A stretch of 64,000 bases of DNA from Smallanthus sonchifolius (Eukaryota > Streptophyta > Magnoliopsida > Asterales > Asteraceae): contig CM042042.1 of assembly GCA_023525975.1 (NCBI GenBank), positions 4,409,501 to 4,473,500 of the forward strand, given 5' to 3'. The notes below the pieces were generated by a model. It did not search any database, was not told the origin of the DNA, and saw nothing but the letters and a program-made list of their open reading frames with translations. Of this stretch, positions 10,561-21,455 are shown in pieces. The translations under genes and the position numbers were made by a program. Numbering within the stretch: the first letter of the stretch is position 1; each line of letters opens with the position of its first letter.

Positions 10561-11449
10561 TCAAATTAATTATCACTCCTTCAAATAGCAGAAGTAGATT
10601 ATATGTAAGCTTCCTAATTCTACCTCATTTATTTAGGTGATATGATGATTATAAGAACTAAATCAAAATTATAAGATTTAATTTGCTAATGACTCGTTAG
10701 TTAAAATATTATAAGATAAAGTGATTAATTTGTGTTTTGGGTTATATATCGATAAGATAATAACAAGAAAATATTATATAATCTAATCTTGAGGTAAATA
10801 TTATATACGCAAGGTGGGATGTTTTTTCAAGATATAGTATGATTTTCTTATTAGTCCTTTACTTTTAAATTGAAATTACACACTAGCCCTTCTAATTTGA
10901 ATTGAATTTTCATGCACTCTAACGCTGATGCAACATATTTAAAGAGGAGGAATTATATATATATGGTTAATTTACTATCATTAGTTTTAGGGTGGATTAA
11001 AATTCAATTCAAACTAGAAGGGCTAATGTGTAACTTCATTTAAAAAATTAAATTGCATGAAAATCTTTCCAAATCTAAAATCTTAAAATTCAATTCAAAC
11101 TAGATTGCTAGTGTCACATCTTTTTAATTATCTTGTTATCAAGTTAGTTTTGAAATTGATTTTGATTTTATCCAAAACTGTATTTACCTCAAGATTCGGT
11201 TATATAATATTTTGTTGTTGTTACCATGTTGATTTTCCTCAAGATTCAGTTATATAATATTTGACCTTACGAGTCTTTAGCAAATCTTATAATTTTGAAT
11301 TTTGATTTAGTTCTAATAATCATCTTATCACCTAAATAAATGAGATACAATTAGGATTATTTATGAAGCTACAAATAATCTACTTCTGCTCTTTGAAGTA
11401 GTGATAATAAAGAAAGTGAGTCATACGATTATTTGACAATTTAATTTGA

Positions 11450-11690
11450 TATGAAACTCACCCTCAAAGACATTTCTATTGCTGTATACCTACAAACTGC
11501 AGGCTTCCCGCTATTTGTTGCAAATCAAATGAACGCACACCAATTGTTTGATTAAATTGCTCAATGAACCGACTTAGGGATGGGTTAGTGAAGGTTTACA
11601 GAATGGTGATATTTATGAAGGTGAGTACGATATCAGTCTAACTATACACAAACCTTATAAACTTCTTGTGACATGAAAACATCATAATTA
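11450..11690 (+). pseudogene. MORN fragment 4, reverse orientation (right arm of foldback A)
   Basis: Mirror image of fragment 3: GAAACTCACCCTCAAAGAC first, then GTGAAGGTTTACAGAATGG and GAGTACGATATCAGTC. A point change gives GAATGG where sister copies have GCATGG. Confidence 0.65.
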
Positions 11691-11759
11691 TAGGAACCGT
11701 TTATCAAAATATATACTATATAATAAACAAGTAAAAATTAGGACACTTGTTGTCACTCT

Positions 11760-12230
11760 ATGGTTCCTCCTCAGGCTAAACCATTTATTTATTTAGAGAT
11801 TACACGCGGATCTTTTATTACCTATTTTCCTTTCAGAAGAAACCCTAATTTTTCAACTTCATTTGCACTCCTCAACCCTTTCCTTTCCATTTATCGAAGA
11901 TTTGATCTAACCCTAAAACATAAGAAAACAATCGCCGTTCATTCTATTAAATTCTTTGTTATTCAAAATGCGCAGATGAACATACCGTGAAGAACAATCG
12001 GAACGTAGATTGGCATTGCAGATGAAGAGATTGGGAATCATTTGTTTTTTTTCTTGAGCCGTAAACTATCATCATTATCTACATTCTTACGTGCGATCGG
12101 AGCCCTAAAACAGGTTTGTGTAATCGCTACCATATCTATTCCGTTCTTTACAATATGTTACGAAGATAAATATATCTGATTATAGGTGTTAAATGGAGCT
12201 TGTATTGAACTATGGCAGGTATAAAGCATG
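11760..12230 (+). pseudogene. Captured 5' leader of a host gene
   Basis: GAAACCCTAATTTTTCAAC is typical of a plant 5' UTR. A donor-like CAG/GTTTGTGTAATC sits at about 12111 and an acceptor-like GATTATAG/GTG at about 12186. No coding match was recognised. It may belong to the same donor gene as the porin exon downstream (inference). Confidence 0.4.
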
Positions 12231-12634
12231 CACGTAGGTGGTTTATTTATTAGGTATAACAAACACAATTAATCTTCAATGCTATGTTATTGTCATACTG
12301 TTGCTTAGTAACCAATTTAGTGAACCATTAGCTAACTTTTCACATTTACCAGTTCGACTAATTACCATAAAATAGAACCTTTTTATACCCATTCCAGTTT
12401 CATTAATGCATCTATTCTCTTTACGTTCTTCATACTTCTAATCAATTCTAATTTAATTAACACCAAGTCAAAATAATCTTCATAAGCTATTTTTTTACTT
12501 TAAGTATATTTGGTTTATTTGTACATTTGCATGTTTGATTTGGAACTTATGCTTATGCATGCAAAAATGGTTGAATTGTTACTATTTGCTTTAGATAAAA
12601 ACAAAACTAACTAATTTTGTTTTTGTTAATGCAG

Positions 12635-12706
12635 ATCTGTTGACCAAAGATTACAACTATGACTACAAGTTTGTTTTATATGTTGCTGGATAGGGGTTAA
12701 TAATCC
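12635..12706 (+). pseudogene. Captured exon of a voltage-dependent anion channel (VDAC-like) gene
   Basis: The exon follows an acceptor (GTTAATGCAG, ending 12634). It reads DLLTKDYNYDYKF and continues VLYVAG with an in-frame TAG before GL. Plant VDACs have a DLLxKDYxxDxKF segment near residue 20, just after an intron, so both boundary and sequence fit. VDAC forms the outer mitochondrial membrane pore. Only this early exon is present and it is stopped. Confidence 0.6.
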
Positions 12707-13114
12707 AGATTTCACACTATTGTCACAATGCTTCCAATGGCTTAGGTTTTAATATATATTGTAAGTTATTTGATTGATCTTTCACCAATTTACAAAGAAA
12801 TAAGATCAAGTGGGTGTATTCATGATTTGAATAGACTATGGGAGCAAGTCATTTTTTGTATGAGATTAAAATTACTGCAAGAAAAAAAATAGTCTTTAAG
12901 CGTTTCAACCTATTTAAATCGATCCCATTTTAGGGTTTTTTTATTTAAATTTGACACATTTTATATAAAGCACATGTCATATCGACTCATATGTAAGTGA
13001 AGGGGTTGAACTTGCTACCTCGGTGTTTATATATTAAAGATCCATTTTTATTTTCATTTTTTACTTATTTTTTTATGAGATTTGTTTTCTTGAGTTAACA
13101 TTTTGTTAATACAG

Positions 13115-13185
13115 GTATGGGTCAACAAAATATGGTCTTAGGCAGCTTCAATCTTCATTATTAAAAGAGTGCAGAAAAATCCTCG
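13115..13185 (+). pseudogene. Captured exon of a chlorophyll b reductase (NOL/NYC1-like) gene
   Basis: After an acceptor (TTGTTAATACAG, ending 13114) the frame reads YGSTKYGLRQLQSSLLKEC, then RKILG and a stop. YGSTK is the YxxxK active-site pair of short-chain dehydrogenases. The following GLRQLQSSLLKEC is characteristic of the NOL/NYC1 subgroup, which reduces chlorophyll b in plastids. A donor-like GTAATT follows at 13186. No other NOL exon was found. Confidence 0.65.
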
Positions 13186-13226
13186 GTAATTAACAGCAAT
13201 GAAGAAGAATTTACAAAGGTTAAAAG

Positions 13227-13868
13227 TATGGTTGTAAACGAACCGAACCGAACCGAACCGAACAAAGCCTTATTCGTGTTCGTTCTCGTTCGTTAAGCAT
13301 TTAACTTATTCATTAACACTTCACGAACACTAACCGAACGAAATTTCATGTCCATGTTTGTTCATTATGGAAATGGATTTGTTCACGAACGGAATCGAAC
13401 GAAGACTAGTTTGAGACTTTTAATGTCAACCCTAATATCTTTCGAAATAAACGCTTAATAAGATCATTTTAATATCAAGTTTTTTATACTTGAATCGTAC
13501 TTTACTTAGTTAACTTTAGGGTAAAAAATAAAATAAAAATTAAAGAATATATAAAGTTTAGATAAAATAAAATAGAAATATAAAAAAAATATTTAATGAG
13601 CAACATATACAAACGACACATGAACGAACACGAATGTAAACGAACATAAACGAACGAATGTTAATAAACGAACGTTCATGAACATATTACCGAACGTTCA
13701 TGAACACAATTGAACGAACGAGATCTCTGTTCATGTTCGTTCATTTAGTTAATCGGACGGAATTCCTTGTTCATGTTCGTTCATTTATTAAATGAACGAA
13801 CATAAACGAACTTCCCGTCGAACGGTTCACGAACAGTTCGCTAAACGTTCGGTTCGTTTATAACCCTA
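13227..13868. mobile_element. hAT-like MITE rich in GAACG, copy 1
   Basis: 8-bp target duplication GTTAAAAG at 13219-13226 and 13869-13876. The ends TATGGTTGTAAACGAACC and, inverted, TAGGGTTATAAACGAACC are TIRs. The arms are packed with CGAACGAAC and TTCGTTCG motifs, and the centre is AT-rich. It is 642 bp and non-coding. It inserted in the Helitron next to the NOL-like exon. Confidence 0.75.
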
Positions 13869-13876
13869 GTTAAAAG

Positions 13877-14387
13877 CATGCTTTTTAATCATCCTATTTT
13901 GATATAATATTTTGATATAATAGATAATGTTAAACTTAGTACACTGTACAAAATATATATCAATTTCATACAACGTTTTTTTTGTTAACCACGTTAATGT
14001 CACCGCTTTAACCGTTTAATGTCCGTCTTACGTTGCGGAGCACGTGGCAAGATTTCAAGTTAGATCTTAATTATCATTTATGAAGAGGGCAATATAAAAT
14101 AAATATTAATATTAGTACGACTAGCGTTCCTAAATGAACAAAGATATAAATAATAATAATGTAATATTAAAGTAAATTTCGGTTTTAGTTCATGTGGTTT
14201 GTTTAAAATAACGCGTTGAGTCAAATAGTTTCAATTTCACTTTTTGAGTCCTTATGGACCGTCAATTGTCTAAATCAGCTACGGGCTTTAACGCCGTCTA
14301 TCGGTTCTTTTAGACATTGTGTGAAAAGACAAATACACCCTTGACATTAATAAAACTTCAAAAAAAAAAAATTCTATTAAACTAAAA
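13877..14387. other. Helitron 3' end and flanking repeated spacer
   Basis: Up to 14059 this is Helitron 3' DNA. After that a spacer shared with 49320-49640 and 55665-55990 contains TTTCGGTTTTAGTTCATGTG and GCTTTAACGCCGTCTATCGG. Such segments look like decayed transposon DNA. No coding exon was seen. Confidence 0.45.
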
Positions 14388-14440
14388 CTAGTAAGATTCC
14401 CGTGCGGGTTGTCGCGCGCCAACTTGAGAAAAAGTAATGG
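14388..14440 (-). mobile_element. Helitron 3' terminus on the minus strand
   Basis: CTAG at 14388-14391 is followed by GTGCGGGTTGTCGCGCGCC. Read on the minus strand, this is a GC-rich hairpin a few bases before the CTAG end. The sister at 55997 has a better stem (GCGCGTTGCAGCGCGC). The 5' end, which should lie to the right, was not found. Confidence 0.5.
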
Positions 14441-14455
14441 CAACTTCATTTACAC

Positions 14456-14940
14456 AAAAATTAAAATAATCTCTTTATCACCAACCAAAAGGGTGTTTTC
14501 AATGAGTGAAACCATACAGGAACTCGAAAACAGAGAATATCAACATACTTTTGATTTATTGGCATTTTGGTTGAACCAGACAATGATCTTGAATACAGTT
14601 TTTGGCCTTTCTCCAAAATCTTTGACACGTATGTTAATGGATTCAAGTGTAACAAATTGTAAACAACAAAGAATCCAGATAGCGCATGGAAACATGATCT
14701 GTTATTAAAATGTCTGTGATCATAAATTAGCACATTAATTATTCATTAAAATGTTTAACATAGCAGAAAACAGTGTTACCAACAATACTTGGTTTGATGG
14801 TTGAGATGGACACTTTTGTGGGTCTTGGACAGCTGCATAGAAGACAACACTTTTTAGATATTGAAGTCAATAAACATTTAGTTGAGCCTAAAACAGTTTG
14901 CATTTACAACCATATTTACATTTGTAATGTGATATAGGGG
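14456..14940. repeat. Unit U: sequence also found upstream of the surviving MORN gene
   Basis: Shared with 39943-40430, 49720-50150 and 56070-56570. It has open frames on both strands (plus: MSETIQELENREYQ; minus: about 90 codons), but neither resembles a known protein. The minus strand also has AACCATCAAACCAG/GTATTG, a possible donor at about 14790. Since it lies just upstream of exon 1 of the MORN gene, it may be its original 5' flank. This is inference. Confidence 0.45.
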
Positions 14941-14949
14941 GATATTTGT

Positions 14950-15190
14950 CATTGCATTTTTAAGGTGATTATGACGTTTTCATGTCACATATAGTTTCTA
15001 GGCTTTGGTATAGTTGGACTGATATCGCACTCACCATCATAAATATCACCATGTTGTAAACCTTCAACAACCCGGCCCCAGGTCAATTAGTTGAGCCAAT
15101 TAACCTAACAATTGGTGTGCGTGGAAGTCTGTAGTTTCTAGGTATACAACAATGGTGATGTCTATGAGGGTGAGTTTCATATCAAATTAA
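14950..15190 (-). pseudogene. MORN fragment 5
   Basis: Intron-2 block (TTGCATTTTTAAGGTGATTA) is longer here than in foldback copies. It then has exon-1 pieces on both strands, the plus-strand piece at about 15142-15178. The linker lost about 20 bp: the ACAAATAACCGGAAGG segment is missing before GTCTGTAG. Confidence 0.65.
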
Positions 15191-16139
15191 TTATCAATAC
15201 TTCAAAGAGGAGATGTAGATTATATGTAAGCTTCCTAATTCATTTAGGTGATATAATGATTATTTATTTTTGAAAGGATGTGATATAATGATTAGAAGAA
15301 GTAAATCAAAATTATAAGATATGCTAAAGGATCGAAATTTAAAACATATTCGAATAAAGGGGTTAATTTGAAATATAGAAGATTAGATAATAAGAAGAAA
15401 ATATTATATAATCGAATCCATGAGTTAAATACACTTTTGCATAACCTACACGGAACGTATGGTGGGATTTGTTTTGAAGATTTGTATGATTTTCATATTA
15501 GACCCTTGCTTTCAAAGATGTTGCATTAGTTTTAGGGTGCATTTTAATATTAAATTCAAACTAAAAGGGCTAGTGTGCAACTTTAGTTAAAAAAAAGCAA
15601 ATTACATGAAATCATACCAATCTAAAATCTTTAAAACAAATTCACCATGTAAATGATAACTCCACTTTCAACCATATAAATAACTCCACTTTCAAATATG
15701 TTGCAATTAGTTTTAGGGTGCATTAAAATTTGCCAAACTATCAAACGACTGATTCTTTATTATCACTATTTTAAAGAGCATATTCAAATAGTATTTCCTA
15801 AATTCCGATTATGTGATTAAACCATGAAAGTTATGAACCCTATCCAACCATTTAAGCTGATTTTGTGAATCCTATCCATTGTGGTCGTGTGATTTAACCA
15901 TAGTGTCTTTTTTTATTTAGTCTACTGACTTCTAAGTTTTCGAAAACTTGAGGTTACGGGCATACAGTTTTGATCCTAAGACACGCTATAACTTATAGCC
16001 TATAAGTTAAGTTACAGTTTTCTATATTATAATCGTATGAATGATACATTAATTTATGATTTGTATTCATGTATGCTTAGGATGGTATGTTTTACATCTA
16101 ATAGTCATTTCGTTAGGGATATGTTATTCGTACACCTCA
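15191..16139. repeat. Array spacer
   Basis: Contains the intact form of the copia target (about 15400-15430), pieces of the CTAAAAGGGCTAGTGTG block, and GATTAAACCATGAAAGTTATG. The last recurs at 28085, 35715, 41140, 50975, 59177 and 63562. No gene is seen. Confidence 0.5.
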
Positions 16140-16365
16140 TCTGATACTTTGACCCCTTACACAAGAGTCATATGCGACTCATATGCAAGACAAGTTCTGT
16201 ATCAGTCTATTCAGTCATTCATGTCTCTTTATACGACTCATATGCACACATACGAGTCATGTGCGTGGTATACCCTATACGACTCATATACACACATACG
16301 TGTCATATGTGCCCCATATGACTCATATACACACATACGAGTCGTATGTGTGGTGTCCAAATAAA
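16140..16365. repeat. Tandem array of ~39-bp units rich in TGACTCAT, site 1
   Basis: Units of the form CATATGACTCATATACACAC plus ATACGAGTCATATGTG repeat with changes. Because 39 is a multiple of three, the array stays open as a repeated 13-residue frame (variants of PHMTHIHTYESYV). That frame is not evidence of a gene. Confidence 0.75.
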
Positions 16366-16479
16366 CAAATATTACAAAAATGCTAAATCACAGCGTTAGG
16401 AGAAATGTACGAGTCACGTATAAATGCTTTTAACCGTGCATTAGAAAATACGAACACTCAAGTATTTTACCCTTTTGGA

Positions 16480-16640
16480 TTGTAAATTTTATAGTTAAAT
16501 TGTAATTTTTATAGTTAATTTGTATTTGTTATAGTTAAATTGTATATATTTTTATTCTTAAATTGTTATTTTTATAGTTAAATTGTTAATTTTATACTTT
16601 GTAATTTTATTGTTAATTTGTAAAAAAGAATTATGTTTAC
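16480..16640. repeat. ~18-bp AT-rich tandem repeat, site 1
   Basis: Variants of TTGTAATTTTTATAGTTAAA repeat about eight times. It always follows the 39-bp array (here, at 28815 and at 59920). Confidence 0.65.
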
Positions 16641-17584
16641 ATGAGTTATATGACCATATATGGGTCGTATAGTTGGGTATATGACCCATTTATGACTCAT
16701 TTGAAGTTGATATGGGTCGTATTATCTCATATAACTCATAAATAGATTGTTGCACAATAAAAATTGGTCGGATTCAACCCATTTTACTAAAAAAAATCCA
16801 GATATAGTTCATAAATGAAGACCACCATCGCCCGAAACTCACCAAACACACTAAAAAGATGGTTGAAAACCGGTCAGAATGAGAAGGAGATGAAAGAAGG
16901 GTCAAACTTTTTAATTATTAGTTTAGGTTGAAATGATGTTGTCAATTGGTATAATTATTAGTCTTGGTTGCAATAAATTTTGGTTCATTTTTTGTTCAAA
17001 ACAAGAACAAGAAGTTTAGTTTAGGTTGAAATGATGTTGTCAATTGGTATATTCTACATTTTTAATTATTTTTTTTGCCAAAAAGAAGTTGTTGCTAGTG
17101 GCGGACCCAGAATTTTTTTTCATGATGGTCGGAAATTTTTGGGGTCGGTTGAGCAAATGCATTTAACACTATTTTTTTTAATTGAGGGGCAATCGGGGGA
17201 CTATTTAAAAAATCTATGGGGGACGATCGAGATTTTAATGCGTATTTTATACTTTTTTTTTCAAAGAGGGCGGCTACCTATTTGTTACAGGTCGTTGGAA
17301 TTATAACCGAAAAACTTAGTGGTTCAAAATTTGGACACCGTATCACCATGGAGATGTATAATGGTGTGCTCAATTTTGGGGGAAACGGTGGTGGCCCATG
17401 AAACCCACACCAAACAACATTAATCGAAGTTACCATTATGTGTGATGTTCATTCAAAAAATTGGACCAAATTCCATGGCATTTTTGAAGCTTGGTGTGAA
17501 GTCTTGATACCCATAAGGGTTGTCTTTGTGGCCTGGTACAGATGACATCATCGGCTTGGTCCGGACTTGAGTCACTCTAGATGG
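16641..17584. repeat. Array spacer with a local duplication
   Basis: A block with GAAATGATGTTGTCAATTGG and TTTTTGTTCAAAACAAGAAC occurs twice (about 16930-17010 and 17025-17065). The second half (GTGTGCTCAATTTTGGGGG, TGGTCCGGACTTGAGTCAC) is the same spacer as at 41880-42120 and 51720-51960. Open frames here are short and unlike any known protein. Confidence 0.5.
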
Positions 17585-17825
17585 CGTTTTCATGTCACAA
17601 ATAGTTTCTAGGGTTTAGTTAGACTTATATCACACTCACCATCATAGATATCACCATGCTGTAAACCTTCATCAACCCAGCCCTAGGTCGGTTTGTTAAG
17701 CAAACTAACCAAACAATTAGTGTGCCTGGATTTGATTTGCAACAAATAACTGGAAGGCTGTAGCTACTATATATACAGCAATGGAGATTATAATGTTGAT
17801 AATGGAGGGTGAGTTTCATATCAAA
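17585..17825 (-). pseudogene. MORN fragment 6 (left arm of foldback B)
   Basis: Minus exon-1 piece with CACTCACCATCATAGATATC, and a plus piece at about 17770-17815. The plus piece has ATTATAATGTTGATAATGGAG where others read GATGTCTATGAGG, so VYEG is lost. Confidence 0.65.
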
Positions 17826-18022
17826 TTAATTATCACTACTTCAAAGAGGAAATGTAGGTGATATGTTGATAATAAGAACTAAATCAAAATTATAAGATTT
17901 AATTGCTAAAGACTCGTAAGTTTAAATTTTATAAGATAAAGTGATTAATTTGGGTTATACAAAATTGTATAGAAGATAAGATAATAACAAGAAAATATTA
18001 TATAATCTAATCTTGAGGTAAA

Positions 18023-18314
18023 TCTATACTATATAATAAATAAAGATTTTTGCATGTCACGTGCCACCACCATATTCAAATCTCATAATTTTTTTCTCGC
18101 CTCTCTCTCTTATTAAATGCACCCTTATCTTTTTACTAAATTACTAATTATACTAATAAAACACATTTATTTTAAATTATCATTTATTATATTATAAAAA
18201 ACTTTGAAACCTAATTATATAATTTTTATTTTCAATTCAATAGTAAATGAATGTCAAATTACATTAAATAGTAATTGACGTATTTTTGAAACCAATTATA
18301 TATTATTTTTTTTC
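18023..18314 (+). mobile_element. Helitron 5' end fragment
   Basis: TCTATACTATATAATAAATA is the 5' terminus seen in the complete Helitron at 26749. The body also matches (CACGTGCCACCACCATATTC, TTTCAATTCAATAGTAAATG). The 3' hairpin and CTAG are missing, so the copy was truncated along with adjoining foldback DNA. Confidence 0.7.
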
Positions 18315-18944
18315 AAGATATAGTATGATTTTCTTATCAGGCCTTTGCTTTTAAACTAAAATTACACTCTAGCCCTTCTAATTTGAATTGAATTTTCATG
18401 CACCGTAACGCTGATTCAACATATTTGAAGAGGAGGAATTATATATATGGTTAATTTACTATCATTAGTTTTAGGGTGGATTAAAATTCAATTCAAACTA
18501 GAAGGGCTAATGTCTAACTTCATTTAAAAAAGCAAATTACATGAAAATCATTCCAAATCTAAAATCTTTAAAACAAATCCCACCATGCGTACAGGTTATC
18601 CCTAATAGATTGCTAGTGTCACATCTTTTTAATTATCTTGTTATCATGTTAGTTTTGAAATTGATTTTATCCAAAAGTGTATTTACCTCAAGATTCGTTT
18701 ATATAATATTTTGTTGTTGTTATCATGTTGATTTTCCTCAAGTTTCGGTTATATAATATTTGAACTTACGAGTCTTTAGCAAATCTTATAATTTTGAATT
18801 TTAATTTAATACTTCTAATCATCATATCATCTAAATAAATGAGGTAGAATTAGGATTATTTATGAAGCTATAAATAATCTACTTCTGCTCTTTGAAGTGG
18901 TGGTAATAAAGAAAGTGAGTCATTCGATTGTTTGACATTTTAAT

Positions 18945-19190
18945 TTGATATGAAACTCACCCTCATAGACATCTCCATTGCTGTATACCTACAAACTACA
19001 GTCTTCCCGTTATTTGTTGCAAATCAAATAACACACACCAATTGTTTGGTTAAATGGCTAAATGAACCGACTTAGGGCTGGGTTGGTGAAGGTTTGCAGC
19101 ATTGTTATATCTATGATTGTGAGTACGATATCAGTTTAACCATACCCAAACCTTATAAACTAATTGTGACATGAAAACGTCATAATTGTA
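18945..19190 (+). pseudogene. MORN fragment 7, reverse (right arm of foldback B)
   Basis: GAAACTCACCCTCATAGAC through GTGAAGGTTTGCAGCATTG to GAGTACGATATCAGTTTAAC. It ends at the boundary with the LTR-like sequence GTAGGAACCGTTTATC. Confidence 0.65.
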
Positions 19191-19191
19191 G

Positions 19192-20560
19192 GAACCGTTT
19201 ATCAAAATAAATAATAAAAAGATTTTATAAACAATTACAATACATAAAAAGAATAAGCAATAATTTATAAGTACTTTTACAACTGAATTTTTTTAAAACA
19301 AGAATGTAAGATCAGAATTTCTTGGTTGATGATTTGTATTAAATAATGGTATCTTAAAATAAACTTCGAGCCTGTCAAGAGAACTTTGTTAATTAACCAG
19401 GGTACAAATGCCGAAGCAAGAATTAAAACGAAAAAATTGCTTTGAACGTCTTAAATGTGATTGTATTGTAGTGTTTTTCAGGTAACTGCCGACGTTCCCT
19501 TTTATAGGTTGTCGTAATAGGATGCAACACATTAGTTTATTTCTAACTAATTACATAATGACCCCACTGTTTCTACTAATTATATTCAAGGCAGTAACTT
19601 TACTAACGGATAGCAGTTTACTAAATCGTATTCATCCTTAGTTTGCTTTCTAGTCCATTCTTCGAAGGTCTTTAATCTTCGCACCGCTTCTTAGAATGGT
19701 GTGTTAAGATTAGTAAAGTGCTCAATTGTAGAAACTATCTATACCAATCTTTTGTCATTCATTGTATGCATTTTTCTAGAATAAGCATCAAGTGACTCAT
19801 TAATACCCATTTATAAAGATTCAAAATCTGACTCAACTATTTGTAGTCGTGCCTCTTTAACGCTATCTGCTCCTACATGTTGAACCTTTAGTGCATCCCA
19901 AATATCATTGGCTGAAGTAAGGCTGGCAATTTACAAGACAGAATTGCTCGGTATAGTAATGTAATAGTTTGATTGTTTTTCTTGTGATTGACTTTAGTTC
20001 CTTTGGTTGGTTCTACTGCCACCTATATACCATGGACATTAAAGATTGCTCTAACCTTTACAGCTCAGATGGTGTAATTTATAGAGTTGAAAATTAGGCA
20101 CTGGAAAGTCATTACGTCCCTCCTTCATTTGTCGCCACAGTCTCTTTGTTTTTATTCTTGAATGAATCCTTAACCATTGAACGTGTCTTCTTTTTCCTTA
20201 GTACAACCCACTGGTCTTTCAGTTAACACTCGATTTAATCAAACATCTCTATTAAACTGACGTTGATTAATTACTTCCCAGATCGAAATGACTTTCCTTT
20301 CTATTTATTTTGTGTACTTTTGTTTCAAGGATTAAAGATTTATTTTTGTACCCACTTTAGTACTTTGGTTCCTGTTGCCTTTTATTATAATAATTTTTCC
20401 TTTAAATTCTATTTTGACTTTTGGTCAAACAGTTTCACAAAAAACACATTTTTAGTGTTTTCTTCCTCTTGATCTTGGTTCCAACCACGCCTGATTTCAC
20501 TTCTACCGCCACTTTTGGTACAAACCATTACTTTTCTGATATGATCTTCTAGTCATATTT
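19192..20560 (-). mobile_element. Gag-LTR retroelement remnant, copy 1
   Basis: On the minus strand a copia-type gag (UBN2-like) remnant includes ANDIWDALKVQHVGAD at about 19870-19915 and LQIVESDFESL, with frameshifts. An LTR-like part follows toward 19192 (CTCTTGACAGGCTCG, TATAAAAGGGAACG). No protease, integrase or RT is present. Family: Ty1/copia gag by the IWDALK motif. Confidence 0.65.
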
Positions 20561-20650
20561 ATCACGTGTCATTTCAAGATATTCAATATCTTTCCGGTCA
20601 CAGTTTCAATTTGAAAACCATGTATTCGAATATATTTGAAAACTTAGTAT

Positions 20651-20795
20651 TAGACTTGTAAACCAAATTGAACAGAAAAATATCATGTTCGTGTTCGTTC
20701 TTTTAACTTTAACCGAACATATAATCGAACGCAAAAAGTTAAACGAACGAGGTTTCAATGTTCATGTTCATTCGCTAAGAAAATGAACGTAACGC
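20651..20795. mobile_element. Truncated GAACG-type hAT MITE
   Basis: The TIR-like start TAGACTTGTAAACCAAATTG is followed by GTTCGTGTTCGTTC and AATCGAACGC motifs. The right end and TSD are missing; the sequence stops at AATGAACGTAA. Confidence 0.55.
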
Positions 20796-20799
20796 TAAT

Positions 20800-21455
20800 A
20801 GATGGCTAGTGTCACATCTTTTTAATTATCTTGTTATCATGTTAGTTTTAGGGTGGATTATATCTGCAGGTTATCCCTAATAGATTGCTAGTGTCACATC
20901 TTTTTAATTATCTTGTTATCATGTTAGTTTTGAAATTGATTTTATCCAAAACTGTATTTACCTCAAGATTCGGTTATATAATATTTTGTTGTTGTTATCA
21001 TGTTGATTTTCCTCAAGTTTCGGTTATATAATATTTGAACTTACGAGTCTTTAGCAAATCTTATAATTTTGAGTTTTAATTTAGTTCTTCTAATCATCAT
21101 ATCACCTAAATAAATGAGGTAGAATTAGGATTATTTATGAAGCTATAAATAATCTACTTCTGCTCTTTGAAGTGGTGGTAATAAAGAAAGTGAGTCAATC
21201 GATTGTTTGACAATTTAATTTGATATGAAACTCACCCTCATAGACATCTCCATTGCTGTATACCTACAAACTACATGCTTCCCGTTATTTGTTGCAAATC
21301 AAATACACCCACACCAATTGTTTGGTTAAATGGCTCAATGATGGGTTGGTGAAGGTTTATAGCATGGTGATATCTATGATGGTGAGTACGACATCAGTCT
21401 AACTATACCCAAATATTAGAAACTACTTGAGACATGAAAACGTCATAATTGTAGG
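20800..21455. repeat. Right half of a foldback unit (C), left arm missing
   Basis: It starts with the duplicated block GATGGCTAGTGTCACATC / GATTGCTAGTGTCACATC (20810 and 20884) and continues through CCTCAAGATTCGGTTATATA to the reverse MORN fragment. It is joined to the truncated MITE. Confidence 0.6.
21215..21455 (+). pseudogene. MORN fragment 8, reverse
   Basis: GAAACTCACCCTCATAGAC ... GGTGAAGGTTTATAGCATG. The segment GAACCGACTTAGGGC is deleted between GCTCAATG and ATGGGTTGG. Confidence 0.65.

Larger units (their letters stand above)
10320..11690. repeat. Foldback unit A: two inverted MORN-derived arms
   Basis: The left arm (about 10330-10800) runs from TTTTCATGTTACAAATAG through a MORN fragment to TAATCTTGAGGTAAATA. 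The right arm (about 11236-11690) is its reverse complement, ending GACATGAAAACATCATA. The centre (10800-11235) carries two inverted pieces around CCCTTCTAATTTGAATT and AATTCAAACTAGAAGGG. A single strand could fold into a stem of roughly 450 bp with mismatches. Confidence 0.7.
11714..14059 (+). mobile_element. Helitron carrying VDAC-like and NOL/NYC1-like exon fragments, copy 1
   Basis: The 5' end TACTATATAATAAACAAG aligns with the TC-starting ends of the sister copies at 43509 and 53350; here TC has become TA. The 3' end lies in ATTTCAAGT (sister: ATTTCTAGT), after a GC-rich stretch (CTTACGTTGCGGAGCACGTG). TC...CTAG ends between A and T with no target duplication identify a Helitron. Inside are an intron-bearing 5' leader, a porin exon, a reductase exon and a later hAT MITE. 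There is no RepHel gene, so the element is non-autonomous. Confidence 0.65.
17575..19190. repeat. Foldback unit B, interrupted by a Helitron end
   Basis: Left arm 17585-18022 and right arm about 18690-19190 are inverted copies. The left arm is cut at GAGGTAAA by the Helitron 5' end at 18023. The usual AATATTATATACGCACGGTG is missing and host sequence resumes at CAAGATATAG near 18315. Confidence 0.65.

Noticed and set aside
13240..13260. Telomere-like or simple-sequence repeat (CCGAACCGAACC)
   Set aside because: It is part of the subterminal repeats of the GAACG-type MITE, bounded by TIRs and an 8-bp duplication.
16056..16386. Open frames of 67-102 codons over the 39-bp arrays (also at 28424, 41526, 51403, 59420-59861)
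   Set aside because: The frame stays open only because the unit is a multiple of three. The repeated 13-residue pattern has no independent coding evidence, and the arrays lie in spacers.
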